A DNA stretch of 64,000 nt from Rhodoferax sp. (GCA_029866205.1 JARWZT010000010.1:1-64000); one strand, 5' to 3'. Shown: positions 35,888-46,001, counted from the stretch's first letter. The notes: generated from the letters alone by a model not told the origin. Made by a program: numbers and translations.

Positions 35888-35916
35888 GGCCCGCGGGGTG
35901 CTACCCGCTGCGGGCC
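35888..35916. terminator. Strong hairpin between convergent efflux and sulfurtransferase genes
   Basis: GGCCCGC (35888-35894) pairs with GCGGGCC (35910-35916), with an inner GGGT/ACCC pairing. It lies 12 bases after the pump stop and reaches the minus-strand stop. There is no long T run, so terminator activity is likely but unproven. Confidence 0.45.
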
Positions 35917-36788
35917 TAACCTGTTGCTACCGGCCGCGAGGGGTCACTGCACCACTCGCTCCAGCTGCCTGCAAACAGCGCACTGTGGTGCAAGCCCGCA
36001 ATCTCCATCGCAAGCAAATTGGGCAGGGCACTGACGCCGCTGCCACATTGGTGCACCACGCTGTCACTCGGTCGCTGACCCAACAAGGCTTCCCATTCGG
36101 CGCGCAACACGGCTGCCGGTTTGAAAAACCCCTCGGGGGTCAAATTCTGGCCAAAGGGGCGGTTCAGCGCCCCCGGAATGTGGCCAGCCACCGGATCCAA
36201 CGGCTCCATCTCGCCCTTAAAGCGCGGCGCGGCGCGCGCGTCCACGATGGTTTGTTGGCTGTGTCCTAAGTTGCCAAGCACCGTCGCCGCATCAACCAGA
36301 GCCACCGTAGACGGGGAAATGGAAAAACCATCCCCCCTTGCGTGGGACGCCACCGGCGCGCCCGTGGCCAATTCGCCGGCTTGCGCCGTCCACGCTTGCA
36401 AGCCGCCGTTGAGCACAGCCACCGCATCGTGTCCCAACCACTTCAACATCCACCACAAGCGGCCGCAATAATTGGCGCCCTGGCGGTCGTAGACCACGGC
36501 TTGCTTGGCATTGGCAAAACCGATCTCACTCAGCCACTGCGCAAATTTTTCCCGCGAGGGCAGGGGATGTCGTCCGCCGCTTTGGGCGCCGGTGACATGG
36601 GGGTCGCCCTTGGCGCTCAAGTTCGTGTTCAGGTCGGCGTACACCGCGCCCGCAATATGGCTCTGGGCGAACATGTCGCGTCCTGCGTCTGGCTGGGCGA
36701 GGTCAAAGCTGCAGTCAAACACCAGCAGCGGCGCGCCACTCGACTGCAGCGCCTGAAGTTCTGACACAGATATGAGCGTGGTGTACAT
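35916..36788 (-). CDS. sseA: 3-mercaptopyruvate sulfurtransferase (SseA family)
   Basis: The 290-residue protein has two rhodanese domains. Only the C-terminal one has a catalytic Cys (Cys248) in the loop CGSGVSA, matching the CGSGVTA-type mercaptopyruvate sulfurtransferases more than thiosulfate ones. It transfers sulfur from mercaptopyruvate to thiol acceptors such as cyanide or thioredoxin. ATG 36788 with AGGA upstream is the start of homology (MYTTLISVSELQAL). An unusual purine-rich tract lies 15-50 bases upstream. Confidence 0.9.
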   Translation of the reverse strand: MYTTLISVSELQALQSSGAPLLVFDCSFDLAQPDAGRDMFAQSHIAGAVYADLNTNLSAKGDPHVTGAQSGGRHPLPSREKFAQWLSEIGFANAKQAVVYDRQGANYCGRLWWMLKWLGHDAVAVLNGGLQAWTAQAGELATGAPVASHARGDGFSISPSTVALVDAATVLGNLGHSQQTIVDARAAPRFKGEMEPLDPVAGHIPGALNRPFGQNLTPEGFFKPAAVLRAEWEALLGQRPSDSVVHQCGSGVSALPNLLAMEIAGLHHSALFAGSWSEWCSDPSRPVATG

Positions 36789-36870
36789 GCTTGGAGTTCC
36801 TGCGAGAGAGGAGGAGAGAGGAGGAGAGGGGAGGAAAGATCTTATAGCGCGATACGCGAGGCGGAGGCGC

Positions 36871-37788
36871 TCAATGTTCTTCGGCGGGCGTATTTGGAAT
36901 GGCACGCGAGCGCAACACCGTGGCCACAACGCCGCTGACCACGATCACCGCGATTCCTGCCCAGCCCATGGGCGCGATATGGTCGCCAAACAACAACAGG
37001 CTGTAGCCACTGGCAAACACAATGCCCGAATATTGCATGCTGGCAACCACCAGCGTGGCACCCTGACGGTAGGCGCGCGTCATGCACCACTGGCCCAGCG
37101 AGGCCAGTACGCCAATCGGAATCACCCAGGCGGCATCTTGCCAACGCACCTGTTCCCAGGGCGTGACTGGCGTAAAAAGCAGGCCGGCGCCGCCCAGCAC
37201 CATGGTGCCCACGGCAAAGTAAAACACGGTGCGTTCTTCGGGCTCACCTACCTTGCCCAACGCAGTGACCTGCATGTACGCCAGCGCGGCACCGATGCCC
37301 GAGAGCAAGCCGACGACGCCGGCAAAAAGCTGGTCATGGTCGATGGTGGGGCGCAGCGTCATGACCACCCCGGCAAATCCCAGCAGCACGGTACCCATCA
37401 ACGGGCCCTGGCCTTGCCCCTGGCCGTAGAGCAGCGCGCCGCCCAAGATAAAGGCCGCCACCCAGACGCCGCTCATGTAGTTCAGCGTCATGGCCGTGGC
37501 CAGCGGCAAGTGGGCAATGGCATAAAACCACGAGCCCAGAGACACCACACCAATCACGCTGCGCGACAAGTGCATCATGGGTACCGGAGTGCGCAGGCTC
37601 ACGCCCCGGGCACGCACCACCATGGCCATAAAAACCACGCCCACCATACCCCGGTAAAAAATGAGCTCAAAGGTGCCAAAGCTGGTGGACGCCGACTTGA
37701 TGCCCACCGCCATCGTGGCAAACAAAAATGCACCCAGCACCATCCAGAGTGCGGGCGCGCTGCTGCCAGCGACCGGGGGCTGGTTCAT
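36871..37788 (-). CDS. EamA/DMT superfamily transporter
   Basis: The 305-residue protein has about ten membrane helices in two EamA repeats, with LGAFLFATMAVGIKSAS in the first helix and VLASLGQWCMTRAYRQG in the second repeat. It probably exports or imports a small metabolite. ATG 37788 overlaps the stop of the Rieske oxygenase gene (ATGA), so the two are translated together and may act on the same compound (inference). Substrate unknown. Confidence 0.87.
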   Translation of the reverse strand: MNQPPVAGSSAPALWMVLGAFLFATMAVGIKSASTSFGTFELIFYRGMVGVVFMAMVVRARGVSLRTPVPMMHLSRSVIGVVSLGSWFYAIAHLPLATAMTLNYMSGVWVAAFILGGALLYGQGQGQGPLMGTVLLGFAGVVMTLRPTIDHDQLFAGVVGLLSGIGAALAYMQVTALGKVGEPEERTVFYFAVGTMVLGGAGLLFTPVTPWEQVRWQDAAWVIPIGVLASLGQWCMTRAYRQGATLVVASMQYSGIVFASGYSLLLFGDHIAPMGWAGIAVIVVSGVVATVLRSRAIPNTPAEEH

Positions 37789-38981
37789 GCCGCCTCGAGC
37801 GCGGATCCGGTCATGCGGGCGCGGTACCACTCATGAAAATGCTGCATGCCGTCTTCCATGGGGCTTTGGTAGGGGCCCACTTCGTTGTCACCGCGCTGCA
37901 GCAACGCTTTGCGCCCGGCGTCCATGCGCTCAGCGATTTCGTCGTCTTCGACGCAGGTTTCCATGTAGGCGGCCTGCTGCGCTTCCACAAACTCGCGCTC
38001 AAAGGCGGCGATTTCTTCCGGGTAGTAAAACTCCACCATGTTCATCGTCTTGTCCACACCCATGGGGTGCAGGGTGGAGACGGTGAGCACATGCGGGTAC
38101 CACTCGACCATGGTGTGCGGGTAGTAGGTCAGCCAGATAGCGCCAAACTTCGGCGGCACGCCACTGCGGTAGTTCAGCAAGGCACTTTGCCAGCGCTCAT
38201 AGGCGGGCGACCCACCGCGGGCGTCCGCCTTGCCCAGCCGGTTGGCGGCACCCACGGTTTGCACCGAATAGTGTTCCTTGAACTCCCAGCGCAGGTCTTC
38301 ACAGGTGACAAAGTTGCCCAGCCCCGGGTGAAAGGGCCCCACGTGGTAGTCCTCAAGGTAGACCTCGATAAAGGTTTTCCAGTTGTAGTTGCACTCGTGC
38401 ATCTCCACGCGATCCAGCACGTATCCGTCAAAGTCGAGGTCGGCTTTGGGGCCCAGTCCCGCCATATGGGCCGCCACATTGACCGCGCCGCCCTCAAACA
38501 GCAGGCCGTTCCAATGTTGCAGGGGGTAGTTGTTCAGATTCAGGCAGGGATCTGCCGCAAAGTGGGGTGCGCCGATGAGTTTTCCCACCGGGGACGCACC
38601 AGCGCCACCTTGCGGCCCTTGGTAGGTCCAGCGGTGAAGAGGGCAGACAATGTTGCCGCTGGCGTTGCCTGCCGCGTTGCCGGGCCCACCCCGAGGGTCG
38701 AGCAGCGAACCCCGGCCTTCGAGGATAAGCGCCTGGCGATGGCGGCAGACGTTGGAAACCAGCTCAATGCCGCTGCCGTTGTGCACCAACACGCGGCCAC
38801 CTTGCTCCTGCGGCAAGGCATAAAAGTCGCCCAGCTTGGGCACACTCAACGAGTGCCCGACATAGCGGGGGCCATTTTTGAAAATGGTTTGCATCTCCAG
38901 CGCATAGAGCGCCGGGTCAAAATAGCTTGAAACTGGTAGTTGGCTCAAGGCCTGCTGCAGTTGAAGACTTAAATCAGACAT
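37785..38981 (-). CDS. Rieske non-haem iron oxygenase, alpha subunit
   Basis: The 398-residue protein has a Rieske 2Fe-2S site with Cys79-x-His81 and Cys113-xx-His116. The two are separated by a Gly/Asn-rich insert (RGGPGNAAGNASGN) that is longer than usual. A mononuclear iron site follows in VYLEDYHVGPFHPGL, preceded by the NYNWK motif. Such proteins use O2 and electrons from a reductase to hydroxylate or demethylate a substrate (aromatic, betaine/carnitine-like or other). No beta subunit or reductase is adjacent. ATG 38981 was chosen over 39056 because it starts the conserved protein. Confidence 0.9.
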   Translation of the reverse strand: MSDLSLQLQQALSQLPVSSYFDPALYALEMQTIFKNGPRYVGHSLSVPKLGDFYALPQEQGGRVLVHNGSGIELVSNVCRHRQALILEGRGSLLDPRGGPGNAAGNASGNIVCPLHRWTYQGPQGGAGASPVGKLIGAPHFAADPCLNLNNYPLQHWNGLLFEGGAVNVAAHMAGLGPKADLDFDGYVLDRVEMHECNYNWKTFIEVYLEDYHVGPFHPGLGNFVTCEDLRWEFKEHYSVQTVGAANRLGKADARGGSPAYERWQSALLNYRSGVPPKFGAIWLTYYPHTMVEWYPHVLTVSTLHPMGVDKTMNMVEFYYPEEIAAFEREFVEAQQAAYMETCVEDDEIAERMDAGRKALLQRGDNEVGPYQSPMEDGMQHFHEWYRARMTGSALEAA

Positions 38982-39189
38982 AGGAACCTGACCTAAAGAC
39001 TCCCCACAGGGAGAATGCGCCCTTGGCGCCAGAAAAAAAAGCCCGGCTGCTCCCAAGGGGAGGCCGGTAGCGAAGGAGCGGGATTGTACCTTTGCCCGCA
39101 GGGGAATCCGGCTGGTTTTGCGGTCTGTGGGCTGGCATAAAATTGATCCACCCCGACCATCGGCTACTTTTCAACAAGCAGCGTTCCCT

Positions 39190-39441
39190 ATGACCAAGGC
39201 CAGTTCTCCCCCTAGCGCGCCCGATATTGCGCCCCTGCCGACCCACTACGAGGCGGCCATGCAGGAGCTTGAAACCTTGGTCTCCCGCATGGAGTCAGGC
39301 GACTTGCCGCTCGACCAGTTGCTGGCCAATTACGAGCGTGGCGCCGCGCTTTTGCAGCTTTGCCGCGACAAACTCCAGGCCGTCGAAAACCAGATCAAGG
39401 TGCTGGACAACGGTACCCTGAAACCTTGGAAAAACGCGTGA
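39190..39441 (+). CDS. xseB: Exodeoxyribonuclease VII small subunit
   Basis: The 83-residue protein has the XseB helical hairpin ([20 protein letters not shown], then [22 protein letters not shown]). It joins XseA for single-strand DNA degradation. Start ATG 39190. It overlaps the next gene by four bases (GTGA), the classic xseB-ispA-dxs arrangement. Confidence 0.93.
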   Translation: MTKASSPPSAPDIAPLPTHYEAAMQELETLVSRMESGDLPLDQLLANYERGAALLQLCRDKLQAVENQIKVLDNGTLKPWKNA

Positions 39442-40379
39442 ACGCGGCGGTGGACTTTTCGCTGGACGCCTGGAGCCAGCCCCGATTGCAGGCGGTGGAG
39501 GCGGCGCTGTCCACTTGGGTGACTGCGGACACCGTGCCGGCGCTGGGTTGGGGTGCGCCCAGCGGCTTGGTGGACACCATGCGCTATGCGGTTTTGGACG
39601 GTGGCAAACGCCTGCGTCCGCTGCTGGCGCTGGCCGCGTACGAGGCGGTCAACCCGGAGCCTGGGGCACAACAGCCATCTGCGGCTGCTCTGCGCGCGGC
39701 CTGTGCGGTGGAGTTGATACATGCCTACTCGCTGGTCCACGACGACATGCCCTGTATGGACAACGATGTGCTGCGCCGGGGCAAGCCCACCGTGCACGTG
39801 CAGTTTGGTGAAGCCGCAGCCTTGTTGGCGGGGGACGCGCTTCAGGCCTTGGCGTTTGAGCTGCTGACGCCCGATGACGGCAGTGTGCCACTGGCAGTAC
39901 AAGGGCGTTTGTGTGCCGTGCTGGCACGTGCGGCAGGGAGCACGGGTATGGCGGGTGGCCAGGCAATCGACCTGGCCAGCGTCGGCCAGTCGCTGGACGA
40001 GCAGTCACTGCGCCACATGCACCAACTCAAAACGGGCGCGCTCTTGAAGGCCAGTGTGATGCTCGGCGCGGCCTGTGGGCAGGCCAGCGAGACTGCGCAG
40101 CGTGCGCTGGCAGACTACGGGCGCGCCCTCGGCCTGGCCTTTCAGGTCATGGACGACGTGCTGGATGTGACGGCAGATTCCGCCACCCTGGGCAAAACCG
40201 CTGGCAAGGACGCCGACCACGACAAGCCAACTTATGTGTCCCTGATGGGGCTGGAACGCAGCCGGCGTTACGCTCAAGAACTATTGGAAGAGGCCCACAC
40301 GGCATTGGCGGCCAGCGGCCTTGCCAATACCGCTGCGCTGGCGGCTTTGGCTGATCGGGTGCTTCACCGCAACCACTGA
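39438..40379 (+). CDS. ispA: Farnesyl/geranyl diphosphate synthase
   Basis: The 313-residue polyprenyl synthase starts at a GTG that overlaps the xseB stop. The first Asp-rich motif is [10 protein letters not shown] and the second is [13 protein letters not shown], with the substrate-binding GGKRLRP and GKPTVH segments present. It condenses IPP with DMAPP/GPP to make farnesyl diphosphate for quinones and undecaprenyl phosphate. It sits between xseB and dxs, as in most proteobacteria. Confidence 0.93.
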   Translation: MNAAVDFSLDAWSQPRLQAVEAALSTWVTADTVPALGWGAPSGLVDTMRYAVLDGGKRLRPLLALAAYEAVNPEPGAQQPSAAALRAACAVELIHAYSLVHDDMPCMDNDVLRRGKPTVHVQFGEAAALLAGDALQALAFELLTPDDGSVPLAVQGRLCAVLARAAGSTGMAGGQAIDLASVGQSLDEQSLRHMHQLKTGALLKASVMLGAACGQASETAQRALADYGRALGLAFQVMDDVLDVTADSATLGKTAGKDADHDKPTYVSLMGLERSRRYAQELLEEAHTALAASGLANTAALAALADRVLHRNH

Positions 40380-40456
40380 GCGCCAAATTGTGAAATTTTA
40401 ATTACACTGACACTGTGACGTTTACATTGACAACTTCCGTTGAGACAGAACTTTCC

Positions 40457-42325
40457 ATGCCCCATTCCACGCAACCCCGCGCGCCATTGCTGCCTGGCAT
40501 CCACAGTCCCCAGGATTTGCGTCGCCTGGAGCGCACAGATCTGCGTGCTGTCGCTGACGAAGTGCGGTCCTATGTGCTGCACAGTGTTTCGAAAACTGGC
40601 GGTCACCTGAGCTCCAATCTGGGCACGGTCGAGCTGACGGTGGCCTTGCACTATGTGTTTGACACACCGGCTGACCGCCTGGTTTGGGACGTGGGCCACC
40701 AAACTTATCCCCACAAGATACTGACCGGCCGGCGTGAGCGCATGTCCACACTGCGCCAATTGGGCGGCCTGAGCGGCTTTCCCCAGCGCGCCGAAAGCGA
40801 GTTTGACACCTTTGGCACCGCGCACTCCAGCACGTCGATTTCGGCAGCTCTGGGCATGGCCATGGCTGCCAAGATCAAGGGTGACGACCGTTACTCGGTG
40901 GCCATCATCGGGGACGGGGCACTCACCGCCGGCATGGCTTTTGAAGCGCTCAATAACGCAGGGGTCGAAGACTGCAAACTCCTGGTGATCCTCAACGACA
41001 ACGAGATGAGCATCAGCCCGCCGGTAGGTGCGCTCAACCGTTACCTGGCCCAACTCATGAGCGGTCAGTTTTACGCCAAAGCCAAAAGCATGGGAAAAAG
41101 CGTGCTTAAAGGAGCGCCCACCCTGTTTGAGTTGGCCAAGCGCATTGAAGAGCACGCCAAGGGCATGGTGGTGCCCGCCACGCTTTTTGAGCAGTTCGGC
41201 TTCAACTACATCGGCCCGATTGACGGGCACGACCTGGATTCCCTGATTCCTACGCTGGAGAATATTCGCCACCTCACAGGGCCACAGTTCTTGCATGTGG
41301 TGACCAAAAAAGGCCAGGGCTACGACCAGGCCGAGGCCGACCCCGTGGCCTACCACGGCCCCGGCAAGTTCGACCCTGCGGTGGGTTTGCAAAAGCCTGC
41401 CACCGCGCCCAAGCCCACCTTTACCCAGGTCTTTGGGCAATGGCTGTGCGACATGGCTGAACAGGATGAACGCTTGGTGGGCATCACACCGGCCATGCGG
41501 GAGGGCTCAGGCCTGGTGGAGTTTGAAGCCCGCTTTCCCAAACGCTATTTCGACGTGGGTATTGCGGAGCAGCACGCCGTGACCTTTGCGGCCGGATTGG
41601 CCACGGAGGGCCTAAAACCTGTGGTGGCCATTTATTCGACGTTTTTGCAGCGTGCCTATGACCAGCTGATCCACGACGTGGCAATCCAAAATCTGCCGGT
41701 GGTGTTCGCACTCGACCGTGCCGGGCTGGTCGGTGCCGATGGCGCCACCCATGCAGGGGCTTATGACATTCCCTTTCTGCGCTGCATACCCAATATGGCG
41801 ATCGCCTGTCCGGCCGATGAGAATGAATGCCGCCAGTTGCTAAGCACCGCCTACGCCCAGAGCCAGCCGGTCGCAGTGCGCTACCCCCGTGGCAGTGGCG
41901 CGGGCGTGGCCACGGGCCAGAGCCTGGAGGGCTTGCCCTTTGGAAAGGGAGAGATCCGTCGCCAGGGCCAGGGCATCGCTATTCTGGCTTTTGGTACTTT
42001 GCTGCAGCCCGCGTTGGCTGCTGCCGAGGCCCTGAACGCCACGGTGGTCAATATGCGTTGGGCCAAGCCGCTGGACACCGAATTGCTGATGCAAGTGGCT
42101 AAAAATCACGATGCGCTGGTGACCGTTGAGGACGGCGCGTTGATGGGAGGCGCGGGCAGTGCGGTCCTTGAAGCCTTGCAAACCGCGCAACTGACCCTGC
42201 CCGTGCTTTCACTTGGCTTGCCCGACGTGTTTATTGAACACGGCGACCCGGTCAAACTGATGGCCCTCCAGGGCTTGGATGCGGCGGGTATCGAAGCATC
42301 GGTCCGGGCGCGTTTCAAACGTTGA
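40457..42325 (+). CDS. dxs: 1-deoxy-D-xylulose-5-phosphate synthase
   Basis: The 622-residue ThDP enzyme has the DXS N-terminus [22 protein letters not shown], the ThDP/Mg motif [18 protein letters not shown], and a transketolase middle domain ([27 protein letters not shown]). It condenses pyruvate and glyceraldehyde 3-phosphate, the entry step of the MEP isoprenoid pathway. ATG 40457 gives the usual 620-residue length; a GTG at 40415 is possible but adds unconserved sequence. An intrinsic terminator follows. Confidence 0.95.
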   Translation: MPHSTQPRAPLLPGIHSPQDLRRLERTDLRAVADEVRSYVLHSVSKTGGHLSSNLGTVELTVALHYVFDTPADRLVWDVGHQTYPHKILTGRRERMSTLRQLGGLSGFPQRAESEFDTFGTAHSSTSISAALGMAMAAKIKGDDRYSVAIIGDGALTAGMAFEALNNAGVEDCKLLVILNDNEMSISPPVGALNRYLAQLMSGQFYAKAKSMGKSVLKGAPTLFELAKRIEEHAKGMVVPATLFEQFGFNYIGPIDGHDLDSLIPTLENIRHLTGPQFLHVVTKKGQGYDQAEADPVAYHGPGKFDPAVGLQKPATAPKPTFTQVFGQWLCDMAEQDERLVGITPAMREGSGLVEFEARFPKRYFDVGIAEQHAVTFAAGLATEGLKPVVAIYSTFLQRAYDQLIHDVAIQNLPVVFALDRAGLVGADGATHAGAYDIPFLRCIPNMAIACPADENECRQLLSTAYAQSQPVAVRYPRGSGAGVATGQSLEGLPFGKGEIRRQGQGIAILAFGTLLQPALAAAEALNATVVNMRWAKPLDTELLMQVAKNHDALVTVEDGALMGGAGSAVLEALQTAQLTLPVLSLGLPDVFIEHGDPVKLMALQGLDAAGIEASVRARFKR

Positions 42326-42347
42326 TCTGGGACGGATTCCAAGGGAA

Positions 42348-42371
42348 AACCCCCCTGCGCGCAGGGGGTTT
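42348..42371 (+). terminator. Intrinsic terminator after dxs
   Basis: AACCCCCCTGC pairs with GCAGGGGGTT, with a very short loop, 23 bases after the dxs stop. The T tail is short (TTTGCGTTT), so strength is uncertain. Confidence 0.65.
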
Positions 42372-42463
42372 GCGTTTCTACAATTGACTCGCTGGCCTGC
42401 ATACGGGTTGCAAGCCCGTGCGGAGTTTTGGCGGATCGTTTCACCCTTTTACGGAGTACTCCT

Positions 42464-43543
42464 ATGGATCGTCGTTCAATTATCAAAAATGCGGGCATCG
42501 CCGGCGTGTTGGCCGCTGGCATGGCGCCTGCGGTACATGCCCAGTCGACGCTGCGCTGGCGCATTGCATCGAGTTTTCCCAAGTCGCTGGACACCCTGTT
42601 TGGGGTGTGTGACGTGTTTGCGAAAAAAGTAGGCGAGCTCAGTGGTGGCAAGTTCACCATCAGCACCCACGCAGCGGGCGAGTTGATGCCGGCATTTGGT
42701 GTGTTGGACGGTGTCTCCAACGGCACCATTGAAATGGCCAATACCGCCTCTTACTATTTCTTCGGCAAGGACCCCACCTATGCCCTGGACTGTGCGATTC
42801 CTTTTGGCCTCAATAGCCGCCAAATGTCGGCCTGGATGTACGAAGGTAATGGCATGAAGCTGCTGCGGGAGCATTTTGCCAAGGTCGGCATCGTCAACTT
42901 CCCCATGGGAAATACGGGAGTGCAGATGGGCGGCTGGTTCCGCAAGGAAGTCAATTCGGTCGCCGACATCAAAGGACTGAAATTCCGCTGCGGTGGCTTT
43001 GCCGGTCGGGTGCTGGAGCGCCTAGGGGTTGTCCCACAGAATATTCCTGGCGGAGAAATTTACCAAGCGCTTGAAAAAGGCACGATTGACGCGGCAGAGT
43101 GGGTAGGTCCTTACGATGATCTGAAACTTGGCTTTCACAAAGTGGCGCCAAACTACTACTACCCTGGATTCTGGGAAGTGGGCCCACAGTTGTCGCTGTA
43201 CGTCAACCAAAAAGCCTATGAGGGTTTGTCTTCTGAGTACAAGGCGATCGTGGAGTGCGCATCGACCTATGCCCACACCGATATGCAGGCAAAGTACGAC
43301 GCACGCAATATGCCTGCGCTCAAAACGCTGCTAGGCCAAGGCGTCAAGCTGCACAAGTTCCCTAAAGATGTGCTCAACGCCTCGTTCAAAGCCGCTATGG
43401 ATGTCTATTCCGAGCTCAATGACACGAACCCAGCTTGGAAAAAGATCTACAGCGACTACTCTGCGTTCCGCAAGGACAGCAATCTGTGGTTCAGTCTGGC
43501 AGAAGCCTCCATGGACGATTTCATGCAAGCGCAAAAGCTCTGA
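42464..43543 (+). CDS. TRAP transporter substrate-binding protein (DctP family)
   Basis: The 359-residue protein has a Tat-like signal (MDRRSIIKNAGIAGVLAAG with AVHA cleavage near residue 26) and the DctP fold (LRWRIASSFPKSLDTLFGVC, GFAGRVLERLGVVPQNIPGGEIYQAL). It fits the mannitol/chloroaromatic or keto-acid TRAP family. It binds a carboxylate-type solute in the periplasm for the two membrane subunits, which are encoded on the opposite strand right after it. ACGGAGTA lies ahead of the ATG. Confidence 0.9.
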   Translation: MDRRSIIKNAGIAGVLAAGMAPAVHAQSTLRWRIASSFPKSLDTLFGVCDVFAKKVGELSGGKFTISTHAAGELMPAFGVLDGVSNGTIEMANTASYYFFGKDPTYALDCAIPFGLNSRQMSAWMYEGNGMKLLREHFAKVGIVNFPMGNTGVQMGGWFRKEVNSVADIKGLKFRCGGFAGRVLERLGVVPQNIPGGEIYQALEKGTIDAAEWVGPYDDLKLGFHKVAPNYYYPGFWEVGPQLSLYVNQKAYEGLSSEYKAIVECASTYAHTDMQAKYDARNMPALKTLLGQGVKLHKFPKDVLNASFKAAMDVYSELNDTNPAWKKIYSDYSAFRKDSNLWFSLAEASMDDFMQAQKL

Positions 43544-43557
43544 TCCGCACCTTCAAC

Positions 43558-43593
43558 CCAATAAAAAACCCGCTTCGGCGGGTTTTTTATTGG
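43558..43593. terminator. Perfect bidirectional terminator
   Basis: CCAATAAAAAACCCGC and its exact complement form a 16-bp stem around a TTCG tetraloop, with T runs on both sides. It separates the binding-protein gene from the convergent DctM gene and should stop transcription from both sides. Confidence 0.93.
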
Positions 43594-43650
43594 AAAAAGA
43601 AGCTAAAACTAATGGAGTCGCCCATCCGTGCAGGGCGGGCACCCCAATGG

Positions 43651-45387
43651 TCAGGGTTTCTTGGACTGTTCGTCTTTCATGGACTCAAGCATCCGCTTCA
43701 TCGGGTCTTCGGCCTCCTCGGTACTGCCTGGATTGGCTTTCTCGGCGGCTGCCTTGTCGTCAGATTTCCGCTCGGAATCCACCTGCATTTGTTGGAGGAC
43801 GGTGTCGGCGTCAAACGTCGGTTCTTTGGTTAAACCACTGGAAACCAAACCTGGGAACGCAATGATCAGGCCGACCATCACCACCTGTATCACCACAAAC
43901 GGTACGGCTCCCCAGTAAATTTGCTCAATGGTGATCTTTTTGATCGGCTTCTGCGTCACCTTGTCAATGTAGTCCTCATGCGGCGCCACACTGCGCAGGT
44001 AAAAAAGGGCAAATCCAAATGGCGGATGCATAAAAGAGGTCTGCATATTCACCGCGAGCAGCACACCGAACCACACCAAGTCAATGCCTAGCTTTTCTGC
44101 GACGGGCCCGATGAGTGGAATGATGATGAAAGCCAGCTCAAAAAAGTCCAGAAAGAAGGCCAGCACGAACACCAAAATGTTCACCACGATCAGGAAGCCC
44201 AGCTGCCCACCAGGGAGTCCAGACAACAGGTGTTCGACCCATTTAGGCCCGTCAACACCCTGAAAGGCGAGACTGAACACGGTGGCACCAATCAGGATAA
44301 ACAGCACAAAGCATGAAAGCTTCATGGTCGAGTCCATGGCTTGGCGGATCAGCTTGAGGTCAATTCGCCCTCGCGCCAATGCCATGGCCAAGGCGCCCAC
44401 CGCGCCCATGGCACCGCCCTCTGTGGGGGTCGCAATGCCGAGAAAGATGGTCCCGAGCACCAAAAAGATCAAGCCCAGCGGGGGGATCATCACAAAAGTC
44501 ACACGCTGCGCCATGTTGGACAGCAAACCGAGGCCACTCACCCTGTTCAGTACCGCGGCAAGAAAAGCAACGCCCACGCCCACGCACATGGACGTGACAA
44601 TCAATTCATCCATTGGAATGCTGCTGGGTCTGGATTTTGCAAAAAATACCGCCGCCGCAGTTGAAAAAACCACCAAAGCCAGCAACGACGGCAAGCCAGA
44701 ACTGCCATCCTTTTCACGAATAGTGCGCGCCTCCGGGGGCAAGGCAGGCACCCAATTGGGGCGCACAAAGCTCAGAACCAAGATGTAGCCCACATACAGC
44801 CCGGTCAGCACGAACCCCGGCACGAATGCGCCTTTGTAGAGGTCACCTACGCTTTTGCCCAACTGATCGGCCAAAACAATCAGTACCAACGAGGGCGGAA
44901 TAATCTGCGCTAACGTCCCTGAGGCGGCAATCACGCCGCCAGCCACCCGCCGGTCGTAGCCATAGCGCAGCATGATGGGCAATGAAATCAGGCCCATCGA
45001 AATGACGGATGCCGCCACCACGCCAGTAGTCGCCGCAAGCATGGCGCCGACAAAAATCACTGCATAGGCCAAGCCGCCTCGAATGGGACCAAACAGCTGG
45101 CCAATGGTATCCAGCAGGTCTTCGGCCATGCCCGAACGCTCAAGGATCAGCCCCATGAAGGTAAAAAACGGAATCGCCAGCAGCGTGTCGTTTTGCATGA
45201 TGCCAAACATGCGCAGGGGCAGGCTTTGCAAAAACGCCGGCTGAATCATGCCCAGCTCGATCGCCACAAAACCAAAAAACAGGCCGCAGGCGGCCAACGA
45301 AAAGGTCACTGCGTAGCCGAACATCAAAAAGACGATCAGCGACACGAACATGATGGGCGCCATATTGGCGGTCAGGAATTCGGTCAT
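43651..45387 (-). CDS. TRAP transporter large permease (DctM family)
   Basis: The 578-residue membrane protein has the DctM signature of 12-14 helices with IPFFTFMGLILERSGMAEDLLD and ATTGVVAASVISMGLISLPIM. It is longer than the typical 430-residue DctM: there is a cytoplasmic-looking loop near residue 230, a MVGLIIAFPGL helix, and a roughly 65-residue hydrophilic charged tail rich in Glu, Lys and Asp. It overlaps the small permease gene by four bases and works with the upstream binding protein. Confidence 0.9.
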   Translation of the reverse strand: MTEFLTANMAPIMFVSLIVFLMFGYAVTFSLAACGLFFGFVAIELGMIQPAFLQSLPLRMFGIMQNDTLLAIPFFTFMGLILERSGMAEDLLDTIGQLFGPIRGGLAYAVIFVGAMLAATTGVVAASVISMGLISLPIMLRYGYDRRVAGGVIAASGTLAQIIPPSLVLIVLADQLGKSVGDLYKGAFVPGFVLTGLYVGYILVLSFVRPNWVPALPPEARTIREKDGSSGLPSLLALVVFSTAAAVFFAKSRPSSIPMDELIVTSMCVGVGVAFLAAVLNRVSGLGLLSNMAQRVTFVMIPPLGLIFLVLGTIFLGIATPTEGGAMGAVGALAMALARGRIDLKLIRQAMDSTMKLSCFVLFILIGATVFSLAFQGVDGPKWVEHLLSGLPGGQLGFLIVVNILVFVLAFFLDFFELAFIIIPLIGPVAEKLGIDLVWFGVLLAVNMQTSFMHPPFGFALFYLRSVAPHEDYIDKVTQKPIKKITIEQIYWGAVPFVVIQVVMVGLIIAFPGLVSSGLTKEPTFDADTVLQQMQVDSERKSDDKAAAEKANPGSTEEAEDPMKRMLESMKDEQSKKP

Positions 45388-46001
45388 TTTTGCGCTCCGA
45401 GTTGGGCGGCTTCGCGGGCGGTCACTTCTTTTTGCAGCAAAAACTCAGCGAGTTCCTGTTCGGGCGTCTTGGACCCTTGCTTCTTACTCGGGTCGGGTAT
45501 CAAACCCTTAAGGAAAGCGACGCGCTTGATGAGCTCAGACACCGCCTGCATGGCCAGTAACAGCATGCCGGCCGGCAGGAGCGCAAACACGGGCCATCGG
45601 ATCAGTCCCCCTGCGTTGGACGATACTTCTTGGGTGACATAGGCGTTCACCACCAAGGGCATCGACAACTTGATGATGATGTAAGTGAACGGCAACAAGA
45701 AAATACAAATGCCGATGATGTCGATCCAGATTTGCGTGCGCTTGGAGAAACGCCCTGAAATCACGTCTATTTTTACGTGCTCCTGCCGCATCAACGTGTA
45801 GCCAGAGGCCAACAGGAATACGGCAGCGAACAGGTACCACTGAATCTCAAGAAAGCCGTTGGAACTCATGTTGAAGGCTTTTCGCATCGCAGCATTGCCC
45901 GCACTGATCAATACCGCGATCAATACCAACCAGGCGACCCATCGGCCAATCCATTCACTGATTCCGTCAATTGTTTTGGACAGGGATAGTAAAAAATTCA
46001 T
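45384..46001 (-). CDS. TRAP transporter small permease (DctQ family)
   Basis: The 205-residue protein has four membrane helices typical of DctQ (IGRWVAWLVLIAVLISAGNAAMRKAF, IQWYLFAAVFLLASGYTL, QEHVKIDV). It has a longer than usual hydrophilic C-terminus. ATG 46001; its stop overlaps the DctM start (ATGA), so they are translated together. It completes the TRAP system. Confidence 0.88.
   Translation of the reverse strand: MNFLLSLSKTIDGISEWIGRWVAWLVLIAVLISAGNAAMRKAFNMSSNGFLEIQWYLFAAVFLLASGYTLMRQEHVKIDVISGRFSKRTQIWIDIIGICIFLLPFTYIIIKLSMPLVVNAYVTQEVSSNAGGLIRWPVFALLPAGMLLLAMQAVSELIKRVAFLKGLIPDPSKKQGSKTPEQELAEFLLQKEVTAREAAQLGAQK

Noticed and set aside
36772..38930. Two long plus-strand open frames
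   Set aside because: They are antisense to the DMT transporter and Rieske oxygenase genes, which have clear motifs and coupled starts.
40364..41440. 358-codon minus-strand frame
   Set aside because: Antisense to dxs.
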